Assembly (NCBI GenBank): GCA_016713565.1
Contig: JADJOX010000001.1
Span: 248,001-312,000, forward strand
Direction of reading: 5' to 3'
Length of the DNA stretch: 64,000 nt
Source: Ignavibacteriota bacterium
Lineage (GTDB): Bacteria; Bacteroidota; Ignavibacteria; Ignavibacteriales; Melioribacteraceae
Of the stretch, positions 8,314 through 17,146 are shown piece by piece. Made by a program: the position numbers and the translations under genes. The notes beneath the pieces were generated by a model. It did no database searches and was not told where the DNA came from. It saw only the letters and a list, made by a program, of their open reading frames with translations. Each line of letters starts with the position of its first letter. Positions within the stretch are counted from its first letter, which is position 1.

Positions 8314-10119
8314 ATGAAAAATAAGACAAAGCATACTTTTCATATTCCAGTTATGGGGACTGGTTTTACTATTGATACACCATTCAAAGTGGCAAAATAC
8401 GGAATATCATCTGTTGTTTCATTAGTGGATGATATTTTGGTGGAGAATATGAGAGAATATTATTCTAAAAAATTCAATCTGCCTTTTGAATCAATTTCAA
8501 ATAAGATTGAAGATTTTAGAGCCAAAAGATTTACCGAATATCTTAATCTTCTTGATAAATTAGTTAAAGAAAAATTCGACGAATTAAAATCTTCATATCA
8601 AAAAAATGTTGATGAAATTCATAAATATTTTGATATGCTTCCCGATGCGTTGCAGCTTAAGGAAGAGTTTAACAAACTGCTAAATCAAAATATTCAAAAA
8701 GTGCAGAATTGGCTGGATGAACATTTAAATTTGGGCTCAATAGATGTTAATATAATGACCAAGCTTGATAAAGAAAATTATTTTAATAATGAAAAACTAT
8801 CTTCAGAATATAATGATGCTCATGCTGCTTTACGTGGTTTTGCTAACAGTAACTTGGAATCTTCTTTAGTTTTATCTGCCGGATTGAATCCGAGATTATA
8901 TTCGTATCTTGAAAAGTTTGAAGATTTTTACCCGGATGAAAATGGAAAAATAAAAAAGAAAGTAATTATTAAAGTAAGTGATTTTCGTTCGGCTTTAATT
9001 CAAGGAAAGTTTTTAGCTAAAAAGGGAATTTGGGTTTCAGAATTTAGAATTGAATCCGGTTTAAATTGCGGCGGACATGCTTTTGCGACAGATGGATATT
9101 TATTTGGTCCAATTTTGGAAGAATTCAAAACAAAACGAAATGAACTTTATACTACTATTTATCCGATATTTGCCGAAGCTTTAAAACAAAAAGGAAAATC
9201 GATTCCAAAAAATCAGATGCAAATTTCTGTTACTGCTCAGGGTGGAGTCGGTGAAAATTACGAACAAAAATTTTTACTGGATCATTATAATATTGATTCA
9301 ATTGGTTGGGGAACACCGTTTTTACTCGTTCCTGAAGCAACTAACGTAGATCCTAAAACTTTAGAATTACTTAAAAATGCAAAAGAAGATGACTTGTATC
9401 TAAGTGGAATTTCTCCGTTAGGCGTTCCATTTAACGCTGTTAGAGGAAATACGCAGGAAATTGATAAAAATGAATTGGATCAAAAAGGAAGACCCGGAAG
9501 CGCATGTCCTAAAAAGTTCCTTACATTCAATACTGAATTTACCGAGAATGTAATTTGTACCGCGTCTCGTCAATACCAAAATTTAAAGTTAAATCAATTG
9601 GAATCAAAAAATCTTGACAGTTTCCAATATTCATTTGAGAGAAAAAAAATTGTTGAGAAAGAATGTTTGTGCATAGGTTTGGCAAATTCAACAAGGCATC
9701 TTCATGGAATTGATAATAATATTAAAAGTGAAGGTGTTTCTGTTTGTCCCGGACCAAACTTAGCATATTTTTCCGAAATTGTAACTCTTAAAGAAATGGC
9801 TGATCATATTTACGGTAAGATAAATATTATTAAAAGAAACGACAGACCAAATTTCTTTATGAAAGAATTATATCTTTATTATGATTATTTGAAAAATAAA
9901 ATTGAAGAAATCCAAACTCCTTTTTCAGATAAACAGATTGCTTACTTTAATACATTTATTGAAAATATGAACGAAGGTATAAGTTATTACAAAAATTTAT
10001 TTACTGAGTTCAGACATCAATTTGAAGATGTGAAGGATGATATTATTGCTGAGCTTGAAAATATGGAGTATGAATTGGCAATTTTAATAAAGCCGATGCA
10101 AGTGATTAAAGTTGGTTAA
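8314..10119 (+). CDS. Large conserved protein of unknown function, possible TIM-barrel enzyme
   Basis: A soluble protein of about 601 residues. I prefer the ATG at 8314 (MKNKTKHTFHIPVMGTGF) to one at 8263, whose extra 17 residues look like intergenic sequence. No signal peptide follows. Numbering from 8314, residues 60-150 are helical and charged. Gly-rich motifs then follow: CGGHAFATDG (about 252-261), TAQGGVGE (about 307-314) and GWGTPFLLVPEATNVD. A later cysteine-containing part has GSACPKK, KECLCIGL and CPGPNLAYFSE. The glycine-rich loops recall flavin-binding barrels such as glutamate synthase or nitronate monooxygenase families, but I cannot confirm that. It stands alone between the tRNA locus and meaB, so context gives no function. 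Confidence 0.7.
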   Translation: MKNKTKHTFHIPVMGTGFTIDTPFKVAKYGISSVVSLVDDILVENMREYYSKKFNLPFESISNKIEDFRAKRFTEYLNLLDKLVKEKFDELKSSYQKNVDEIHKYFDMLPDALQLKEEFNKLLNQNIQKVQNWLDEHLNLGSIDVNIMTKLDKENYFNNEKLSSEYNDAHAALRGFANSNLESSLVLSAGLNPRLYSYLEKFEDFYPDENGKIKKKVIIKVSDFRSALIQGKFLAKKGIWVSEFRIESGLNCGGHAFATDGYLFGPILEEFKTKRNELYTTIYPIFAEALKQKGKSIPKNQMQISVTAQGGVGENYEQKFLLDHYNIDSIGWGTPFLLVPEATNVDPKTLELLKNAKEDDLYLSGISPLGVPFNAVRGNTQEIDKNELDQKGRPGSACPKKFLTFNTEFTENVICTASRQYQNLKLNQLESKNLDSFQYSFERKKIVEKECLCIGLANSTRHLHGIDNNIKSEGVSVCPGPNLAYFSEIVTLKEMADHIYGKINIIKRNDRPNFFMKELYLYYDYLKNKIEEIQTPFSDKQIAYFNTFIENMNEGISYYKNLFTEFRHQFEDVKDDIIAELENMEYELAILIKPMQVIKVG

Positions 10120-10125
10120 AAAAAA

Positions 10126-11223
10126 TTATAATTGAGTTTTAAGTAATAATTCAGCCGCTGAATTCGGTGATAATTTACCTTTGATTATTTTTTCTTCAAT
10201 GTTTGCCAATTCCTTTTTAACTTTTTGATTGCTGTAGAAATTATTGATTAAGCTTTCTTTAATCAAAGAGTGCAGCCAATCAATTGATTGTGCTTTTCTT
10301 AATTCTTGAAATTGATTAGATTTTTTTGTGACCTTAGCAAAATCAGAGATCATTTTCCATATCTCTGAAATTCCTTCATTATTAATTGCCGAAGCCGTCA
10401 TTACACGTATTTGCCAATCTTTTGAAAACGATTGTAGATAATGAACCGCTTGGGAAAATTCTGTTTTTGCTATTTTAGATTTTAGTTTATTATCACCATC
10501 GGCTTTATTAAAAACAACCGCGTCAGAAATTTCAATTATTCCTTTCTTTATACCTTGAAGTTCATCGCCGGCACCCGCAATCATAATTAAAAGGAAAAAA
10601 TCCACCATTGATCTTACAGTAATTTCACTTTGACCAACTCCAACTGTTTCTATAATAATTACGTCAAAACCCGCTGCTTCACAGACTGTAATAGTTTCTC
10701 TCGTTTTACTTGCAACGCCTCCTAAATTTCCTCCGGATGGTGAAGGACGGATAAAACAATTTTTTTCCCTAGATAATTTTTCCATTCTGGTTTTATCGCC
10801 AAGAATACTGCCTTTAGATATTGAACTGCTTGGATCGATTGTTAATACAGCAACTTTATGTCCATTTCCAATTAAATATAAACCTAATGCTTCTATCAGC
10901 GTACTTTTTCCTGCCCCGGGAACACCTGAAATACCAATTCTAATGGAATTACCTGAATGAGGCAGCAGTTTACTCAATATTTTTTCAGAAGTTATTCTAT
11001 GTTTTTCAGAATTGCTTTCTATTAATGTAATACATCTGGCAAGAATATTTCTGTTATCTTCAATTACACCTTTAACATATTCTTCTTCTGTTATTTTTTT
11101 TGTTTTTATTTCCTTTTTGGCAATTGGCAATTTGTTATCAATTCCTTTAATTATATTTACTGCAAATTCCTTTCCAGCGTTTTTTGGTGTCCAATCGGGT
11201 TTGTATGTTTTGTTACTTTTCAA
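10126..11223 (-). CDS. meaB: Methylmalonyl-CoA mutase-associated GTPase MeaB (ArgK family)
   Basis: A 365-residue G3E-family GTPase that guards and reloads the B12 cofactor of methylmalonyl-CoA mutase. The P-loop GVPGAGKST is at residues 100-108. Also visible are the Mg and switch region around DPSSSISKGSILGDKTRM, the ETVGVGQSE switch segment, and the NKADGDN base-specificity motif. About 50 extra N-terminal residues precede the usual family start. It lies downstream of mutA-mutB on the same strand, separated by a gene on the opposite strand, so it is likely transcribed on its own. The pairing with mutAB makes the role firm. Confidence 0.93.
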   Translation of the reverse strand: MKSNKTYKPDWTPKNAGKEFAVNIIKGIDNKLPIAKKEIKTKKITEEEYVKGVIEDNRNILARCITLIESNSEKHRITSEKILSKLLPHSGNSIRIGISGVPGAGKSTLIEALGLYLIGNGHKVAVLTIDPSSSISKGSILGDKTRMEKLSREKNCFIRPSPSGGNLGGVASKTRETITVCEAAGFDVIIIETVGVGQSEITVRSMVDFFLLIMIAGAGDELQGIKKGIIEISDAVVFNKADGDNKLKSKIAKTEFSQAVHYLQSFSKDWQIRVMTASAINNEGISEIWKMISDFAKVTKKSNQFQELRKAQSIDWLHSLIKESLINNFYSNQKVKKELANIEEKIIKGKLSPNSAAELLLKTQL

Positions 11224-11296
11224 TGAATAAGTCTTTATAGTTACTCAGTAAATTAGTAATTGTTTTAACTTTATTAAAATCTAAAACTTAATAAAT

Positions 11297-12319
11297 TTGT
11301 TGAAAAGAGACAGCGTTGAGTGCTCAAATTCAAGTCTGGATATCGGATCAAATAATTCCGGAATAAGTTTCGGCAATTCTCAAAATTGGAACGGCATTAG
11401 GTTTAATGTATCTGATTGCGAAATTAAAAATATTAATGGAATTAATATTACTTTTTGGAATCCGAAAGAAGTTGGAAATTCAAATGTTAATGGATTATCG
11501 ATAGGCTTGACGCCATCTGCCGGAAACATAAACGGTATTTCAATTGGTGGTGCCGTTGTTGCCGAAGGAAATATGAATGGTATAAATTTGGGAATTTTAG
11601 CGTCAGTTGCTGAACAAAATATGACGGGAATTAATTTCGGCGGTCTAGCTTTGGTCTCACAAGGTAGTATTAGCGGAATTAATTTTGGTGGTTTAGCTCA
11701 AGTAGCTGAAAATAACTTAACAGGTTTTAACTTTGGAGGATTAGCGCTTGTTTCAAAAGGAGAAATTTCAGGAGTAAATTTCGGCAGTTTGGCTTTGGTT
11801 TCAAACGGAGCAATTGAAGGAATAAGCATTGGCGGTTTAGCTTTGGTTTCCGAAGGAAATATTACAGGAATAAATCTTGGCGGTTTAGCTTTGGTTACAC
11901 AAGGTAAGATTAGCGGAATTAATTTCGGTGGTTTGGCATTAGTTTCCAATGATGAAATAAACGGCTTAAATATTGGAGGTTTGACAGTTACTAATTCAAG
12001 CGGAATTATGGGTTTAAATATAACGGCAGGATTGCTGCAATCGGAATGGAAAATTACAGGGTTAAGTTTTGCCGGCTACAAAACAAAAGCCGCGGAATTA
12101 AATGGAATAAACATTTCACCAATTTGGTCGGATATTGAAGAATTAAACGGAATTTCAATTGCAGGCTTCAATAGAATAACAAATGTTCAAACCGGAATAA
12201 CAATTGGCTTAGTTAATTTTGCGGAAATACTTCATGGAATTCAAATTGGTTTAATAAATATAGTTGAAAACAATCCAGCGCCATTTAAAATTTTACCGTT
12301 TTTTAATGCAAATTTGTAA
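11297..12319 (+). CDS. Repeat protein of 16-residue Gly/Ile/Asn/Ala repeats (LA_2272 surface-repeat-like)
   Basis: A protein of about 340 residues, most of it tandem 16-residue repeats of the type GINFGGLALVSQGSIS. At least nine in-register copies span about residues 111-260, with more divergent copies on each side. The pattern resembles the LA_2272-type surface repeat and should form a beta-solenoid-like stack. The frame opens only after a stop at 11282-11284 and has no ATG near its start, so TTG at 11297 is used by default. No signal peptide is visible, which is odd for a surface protein and suggests a lost 5' end. It is divergent from meaB and convergent with mutB, splitting an otherwise collinear mutA-mutB-meaB block. 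Confidence 0.65.
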   Translation: MLKRDSVECSNSSLDIGSNNSGISFGNSQNWNGIRFNVSDCEIKNINGINITFWNPKEVGNSNVNGLSIGLTPSAGNINGISIGGAVVAEGNMNGINLGILASVAEQNMTGINFGGLALVSQGSISGINFGGLAQVAENNLTGFNFGGLALVSKGEISGVNFGSLALVSNGAIEGISIGGLALVSEGNITGINLGGLALVTQGKISGINFGGLALVSNDEINGLNIGGLTVTNSSGIMGLNITAGLLQSEWKITGLSFAGYKTKAAELNGINISPIWSDIEELNGISIAGFNRITNVQTGITIGLVNFAEILHGIQIGLINIVENNPAPFKILPFFNANL

Positions 12320-12346
12320 TCACTAAAATTCATTATTAGTAAAAAA

Positions 12347-12373
12347 AAAACGCAACAACTCTGCTGCGGTTTT
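12347..12373. terminator. Probable bidirectional terminator between repeat gene and mutB
   Basis: AAAACGCA (12347-12354) faces TGCGGTTTT (12365-12373) across a short loop, with A-run and T-run flanks usable in both directions. The stem has one mismatch, so strength is uncertain. It lies between two convergent gene ends. Confidence 0.5.
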
Positions 12374-12401
12374 AAGAATTGTGTTGAATCTAAATTTAAT
12401 T

Positions 12402-14585
12402 TTAAATGCTGAATCTTTCCTTAATTATTTCCATAACCTTTATCCCTGTTTCGGGAATTTTTGTTCCAGGTCCAAATATTGCGGAAGCTCCGTGCTCGTA
12501 AAGATATTCGTAATCTTGAGCCGGAATTACTCCTCCTATAATTACAATTATATCCTCACGATCTAATTTTTTCAGCTCTTCAATTAATTGCGGTAATAAT
12601 GTCTTATGTCCAGCAGCCAATGAGCTCATTCCAATTACATGAACATCATTTTCCACAGCTTGTTTTGCTGTCTCTTCAGGAGTTTGAAACAGCGGACCCA
12701 CATCAACGTCAAAACCCATATCCGCATAAGCAGTAGCAACTACTTTGGCTCCGCGATCATGGCCATCTTGACCAATTTTAGCGATTAAAATTCTTGGTCT
12801 TCTACCTTCGGTTTCTGAAAATTCATCGGTCAATTTTCTTACATTATTTAACATTTTGTTTTCTTCATTTTTATATTCACTGCTGTAAACTCCGGAAATT
12901 GTTCTCGTCACAGCTTTATACCTTCCGCTTACTTTTTCAATTGCGTCTGAAATTTCGCCTAATGTAGCTCTATTTCTTGCAGCGTCCACCGCCAAATCTA
13001 ATAAATTTCCTACTTTTGTCTCAGCACATTTTGTAATGGCTTCCAATGAATTTTTAACAGCCTTTTCATCTCTGGATTTTTTAATTTGGTTTAATCTTTT
13101 TATTTGAGAAATGCGAACCGCGGTATTATCCACTTCAAGAATTTCAATTGGATCTTCTTTATCTAATTTGAATTTATTTACGCCGACAATTGTTTCTTGT
13201 CCCGAATCAATTCTTGCTTGTCTACGCGCTGCGGCTTCTTCAATCCTCATCTTTGGAATTCCTGCTTCTATAGCTTTAGTCATACCGCCGAGTGATTCAA
13301 TTTCTAAAATATGTTCCCAGCCTTTTTTAATAAGTGAATCGGTTAAGTATTCAACAAGATAAGAACCTCCCCACGGATCTATCACATTTGTAATTCCGGT
13401 TTCATGCTGCAAATAAAGCTGTGTATTTCTGGCAATTCTTGCGGAAAAATCAGTAGGAAGTGCAATTGCTTCATCTAAAGAATTAGTATGCAAAGATTGA
13501 GTATGACCTAATGCCGCAGCCATTGCTTCAATACAAGTTCTAATAACATTATTAAAAGGATCCTGCTCTGTTAAGCTCCAACCGGAAGTTTGTGAGTGAG
13601 TTCTTAATGACATTGACTTAGGATTTTTCGGATTGAATTGCTTAATTATTGTTGCCCACAGAACTCTTGCTGCACGCATTTTTGCAATTTCCATAAAGTA
13701 ATTCATTCCCAATGCCCAAAAGAATGAAAGCCTTGGAGCAAATGTATCTACGCTTAATCCTGCCTTAATTCCTGTTTTCACATACTCCAAACCATCTGCT
13801 AAAGTATAAGCCATTTCCAAATCGGCCGTTGCCCCGGCTTCCTGCATATGATAACCGGAAATACTAATCGAATTGAACTTCGGCATATTACGTGAAGTAT
13901 ATTCAAAAATATCCGCAATAATTTTAATTGATTGTTCGGGAGGATAAATGTAAGTATTCCTTACCATATATTCTTTTAGAATATCATTTTGAATTGTTCC
14001 GGTAAGTAGTTCGGGCTTTACTCCTTGCTCTTCTGCCGCAACAATAAAAAATGCCATAACCGGAAGAACAGCTCCGTTCATTGTCATAGAAACCGACATT
14101 TTATCTAACGGAATTTTATCGAAAAGGATTTTCATATCTTCAACAGAATCAATGGCAACGCCGGCTTTACCAACATCACCGACAACCCTCTGGTGATCCG
14201 AATCATATCCTCTATGCGTAGCCAAATCAAAAGCAACTGAGAGACCTTTTTGACCTTGAGCTAAGTTTCTTCTGTAAAATGCGTTGCTTTCTTCCGCAGT
14301 AGAAAATCCGGCATACTGACGGATTGTCCAAGGTCGTACAACATACATTGTACTATAAGGTCCGCGTAAAAATGGAGGAATTCCTGATAAGAAATTCAAA
14401 TGTTTAAAATCTTTCAGATCATTTTTTGAATAAATCGGCGAAACCGGAATTTGCTCCATAGTATGAAAAATAGTTTCATCAATAGATTTTCCGATTGATT
14501 TTTCAAATTCAATTTTCCAATCATCATATGATTTTTTATTTGCAGATAAACTTAGATCAACATTTTTAAAATTAGGTTTTTTCAT
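12402..14585 (-). CDS. mutB: Methylmalonyl-CoA mutase, large (catalytic) subunit
   Basis: A 727-residue B12-dependent mutase that interconverts succinyl-CoA and (R)-methylmalonyl-CoA. The N-terminal substrate barrel has RGPYSTMYVVRPWTIRQYAG near residue 70 and the RTHSQTSGWSL loop near residue 325. The C-terminal cobalamin domain carries the DGHDRG base-off motif at residues 607-612, with His609 as the lower cobalt ligand, followed by the GMSSLAAGH and IIGGVIP loops. Length is normal. Its ATG overlaps the mutA stop by one base (TAATG), implying translational coupling. It links the SDH/FRD and mmd genes of this window. Confidence 0.96.
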   Translation of the reverse strand: MKKPNFKNVDLSLSANKKSYDDWKIEFEKSIGKSIDETIFHTMEQIPVSPIYSKNDLKDFKHLNFLSGIPPFLRGPYSTMYVVRPWTIRQYAGFSTAEESNAFYRRNLAQGQKGLSVAFDLATHRGYDSDHQRVVGDVGKAGVAIDSVEDMKILFDKIPLDKMSVSMTMNGAVLPVMAFFIVAAEEQGVKPELLTGTIQNDILKEYMVRNTYIYPPEQSIKIIADIFEYTSRNMPKFNSISISGYHMQEAGATADLEMAYTLADGLEYVKTGIKAGLSVDTFAPRLSFFWALGMNYFMEIAKMRAARVLWATIIKQFNPKNPKSMSLRTHSQTSGWSLTEQDPFNNVIRTCIEAMAAALGHTQSLHTNSLDEAIALPTDFSARIARNTQLYLQHETGITNVIDPWGGSYLVEYLTDSLIKKGWEHILEIESLGGMTKAIEAGIPKMRIEEAAARRQARIDSGQETIVGVNKFKLDKEDPIEILEVDNTAVRISQIKRLNQIKKSRDEKAVKNSLEAITKCAETKVGNLLDLAVDAARNRATLGEISDAIEKVSGRYKAVTRTISGVYSSEYKNEENKMLNNVRKLTDEFSETEGRRPRILIAKIGQDGHDRGAKVVATAYADMGFDVDVGPLFQTPEETAKQAVENDVHVIGMSSLAAGHKTLLPQLIEELKKLDREDIIVIIGGVIPAQDYEYLYEHGASAIFGPGTKIPETGIKVMEIIKERFSI

Positions 14586-16741
14586 TATTCAATCCCTCCA
14601 ATTTTATTATGAAGGGAATTAAGAATTTTGAACGCGTCGCAGCCTAAAAACATAAAATCATCTATTCCGGATTTTTTATGCTGTTCAATTTGATCTTTTG
14701 GATATCCCGCAAGAATTATTTGAATTTTTTGATTCTTTGATTTTATCGATTTTGATATTTGCGGAACCAATTCCGGATATTTATCGTCAGTTGAGCAAAT
14801 AACAACAATTAAAGTACCTGAATCAATTACATCTTTAGTTAAATTTTCAATATCAGAATAACCAGGCGGGTCAAAAACTTCAAAACCTCCAATTTCAAAA
14901 AAGCCTTTTGCGAAATCTGCTCGGGCTTTATAGTCTTTTATTGTTCCCATATTTGCCAGAAAAATATTCGGCAGAAATCCGTTTTTTAATTTGTAATCAT
15001 GACTCTTTTTCCTCAGTTCTTCAAAATTTTCCGATGCTCTTTTTTGTGAAAGCCTTTTAATTGTTATTTCACTTTTATGACTTGCGGTAAGCGCATTAGT
15101 AATTTCTCCAATTGTTGCGCCATCCAAAAAAGATTCTGTCAATAAATCTACTAATTCAACTCCATTCATATTTGAAATTGAATTTAGTTTATTGATTATT
15201 AATTGATGTTTTTCATGTGAGCCGTTTAATCTGAATTTTTTTAAATATTCAGATCTTTTTTTATGAAAAGCATTTTTATCGAATGCTTTTTTCTCTAATT
15301 CTTTTTCTTTTATATCCGCATACATATTAGTACCGATAACAATATTTTTTCGTTTATTAATATCTTTTGTTCTTTCTTGTACGACGTTATCAATTTCACT
15401 TTGAATAAAATCGTTTTTTAATGAAACTAATATTCCGCCATTATTTTCAATTGTTTTAAAATATTCCCAAGAATTTTTTGTTATTTCGTCCGTCAAACAT
15501 TCAATGTAATATGAACCGCCGGCAGGATCAATAACTTGGTCTAAATGGGATTCTTCACGCAAAATAGTTTGAGTATTTCTTGCTATTCTTCTTGAAAAAT
15601 TATCCGGAGTTCTTAAAACTTCATCAAATGGTAAAGTCGTTATTCCGTTTACGCCGCCAATAATTGCGCTGAATGTTTGAGTTGTTGATCTTAATAAATT
15701 TACATATGGATCTATTCCGGTGTGATAATAATTTGTGTTTTTGGTATCAATAACAAAATCAATTTTGCTCGGATCTACATTGTAAGATTTAAAGATGTTT
15801 ATCAGTAAAATTCTAATTGCTCTAAATTTACTGATCTCCATAAAATAATTTGTGCTTGTGCCAAAAGTAAAATGAATTTTATTGAAAATAGTTTCAGCAT
15901 TCAATCCCAAATCAATCAAATTATTTGTATAGTAAACAAGTGTTGATAAGCAAATTGCAATTTCTTGAACAGAATTTGCGCCGCTGTTTGCATATGGAAG
16001 AGTATTAATTCCGATTACTTTTAATTTAGGTGAATTTATTTCACTCCATTTGATCGCCGTTTTAATTGAATCGAAAATAAATTTTTCCGAGTAATTAATT
16101 TTACCTGTCAAAGCTAATTCATATATAGGATCTGCTGAAATTGCACCCGCAATTAGTTTTGTATCAATATTATTTGCTTTGAAATATGAATTTAACAATG
16201 ATAAAAATGGAAGAGCAGTTGTACCGGTGTGAATTGAAAATGGTAATTTAGTAACGTTAATATTTTTTAAAACTCTCGCAACACTGTTTATTGCAGAAAT
16301 TGATAAACCGGAATCACCAACTAAATTTATATCGGCATAATCGGCATCAATTCCTAATTTCGTCGCAGAATCCAAACTGATGTTTATACAATTTTGTCCG
16401 TTTGCCAAGGCTTCATTTAATGCAATATTGTATTCGGCTGCATCAGCAATATTTATTTCTTGATCAACTTTCCAAGTGTTGTTAAAATAACCGCATACAT
16501 TTTTTCCCCTTGTAAAACTGTCAAAACCCGGCAAAGTATCGGCTTCTGTTAAATCAGCCAAATTTTCTTTCGTATAAATTGGTTTAAGTTCAATACCTTC
16601 ATAGGTTTTTGTAATCATTTTTTTTTCATACAATGCACCTTTAAGCTCTAACTCAACATTTTCCTTCCATTCTTTAAATGTTGGAATTGTGAATTCTTTC
16701 TCTAAATCCAAATATGGATTTAGTTTAATTTCATCTGACAT
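14585..16741 (-). CDS. mutA: Methylmalonyl-CoA mutase, small (non-catalytic) subunit
   Basis: A 718-residue partner of MutB with the same two-domain layout. The equivalent of the cobalamin motif reads GTIKDYKAR instead of DxHxxG, so the cobalt-ligating histidine is missing, as is normal for the structural subunit of the heterodimeric enzyme. The RIARNTQTILREESHLDQVIDPAGGSYYIE region near the middle aligns with the matching MutB region. I chose the ATG at 16741 because GGAG stands 8 bases upstream. The in-frame ATG at 16819 would add a hydrophobic, unrelated 26-residue tail. It is the first gene of the mutA-mutB operon. Confidence 0.93.
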   Translation of the reverse strand: MSDEIKLNPYLDLEKEFTIPTFKEWKENVELELKGALYEKKMITKTYEGIELKPIYTKENLADLTEADTLPGFDSFTRGKNVCGYFNNTWKVDQEINIADAAEYNIALNEALANGQNCINISLDSATKLGIDADYADINLVGDSGLSISAINSVARVLKNINVTKLPFSIHTGTTALPFLSLLNSYFKANNIDTKLIAGAISADPIYELALTGKINYSEKFIFDSIKTAIKWSEINSPKLKVIGINTLPYANSGANSVQEIAICLSTLVYYTNNLIDLGLNAETIFNKIHFTFGTSTNYFMEISKFRAIRILLINIFKSYNVDPSKIDFVIDTKNTNYYHTGIDPYVNLLRSTTQTFSAIIGGVNGITTLPFDEVLRTPDNFSRRIARNTQTILREESHLDQVIDPAGGSYYIECLTDEITKNSWEYFKTIENNGGILVSLKNDFIQSEIDNVVQERTKDINKRKNIVIGTNMYADIKEKELEKKAFDKNAFHKKRSEYLKKFRLNGSHEKHQLIINKLNSISNMNGVELVDLLTESFLDGATIGEITNALTASHKSEITIKRLSQKRASENFEELRKKSHDYKLKNGFLPNIFLANMGTIKDYKARADFAKGFFEIGGFEVFDPPGYSDIENLTKDVIDSGTLIVVICSTDDKYPELVPQISKSIKSKNQKIQIILAGYPKDQIEQHKKSGIDDFMFLGCDAFKILNSLHNKIGGIE

Positions 16742-16894
16742 AATGAATCTCCATAAAAGAAAAATTTTATTATCGTAAAATAAAAAATTCCGCTGCATTA
16801 AAGAATGTAAAAACGCCATGTGAAATTAGTCACTTAATAATTCAGCAAATAAATCGAAAGTTATTTGTGAATAAAATGAAAAATTGGAGCAAAT

Positions 16895-17146
16895 TTGAAC
16901 GAATTAGAAACTACATACTATTTAATAAATAAATTGTTGAAAGTAAGAGATGAATTAACAAATTGGTCAAGTCTTATTAGAAAAGATTTATTTTCTGATT
17001 TTCACAACAAACAAATGGTAAACTTAGCATTTGAAATTGATGAGTTGTTAAGAGATATTGGGATTGAATGGATTACGGATTTTGAAGAAAATATGAAGAT
17101 CAAAAATAAAATAATGAAAGATATTGCTAACCAATCAAATCAGTAA
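16895..17146 (+). CDS. Small hypothetical protein
   Basis: An 83-residue, mostly helical, charged protein of unknown function. It begins with TTG at 16895, 5 bases after GGAG; no ATG is available nearby in frame. Its 3' end overlaps the convergent CheB-like gene by 20 bases. No domain is recognised. It is probably a real gene because of the Shine-Dalgarno sequence and the plausible composition, but a non-ATG start and short length leave doubt. Confidence 0.5.
   Translation: MNELETTYYLINKLLKVRDELTNWSSLIRKDLFSDFHNKQMVNLAFEIDELLRDIGIEWITDFEENMKIKNKIMKDIANQSNQ

Noticed and set aside
11698..11949. Antisense frame inside the 16-residue-repeat gene
   Set aside because: It is a mirror of the repeats, with a repetitive Lys/Pro/Ile-rich composition caused only by the sense strand.
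11282..12319. CRISPR array or satellite suggested by regular 48-base units
   Set aside because: The 48-base periodicity keeps the reading frame and encodes 16-residue repeats, without unique spacers; it is a coding repeat.
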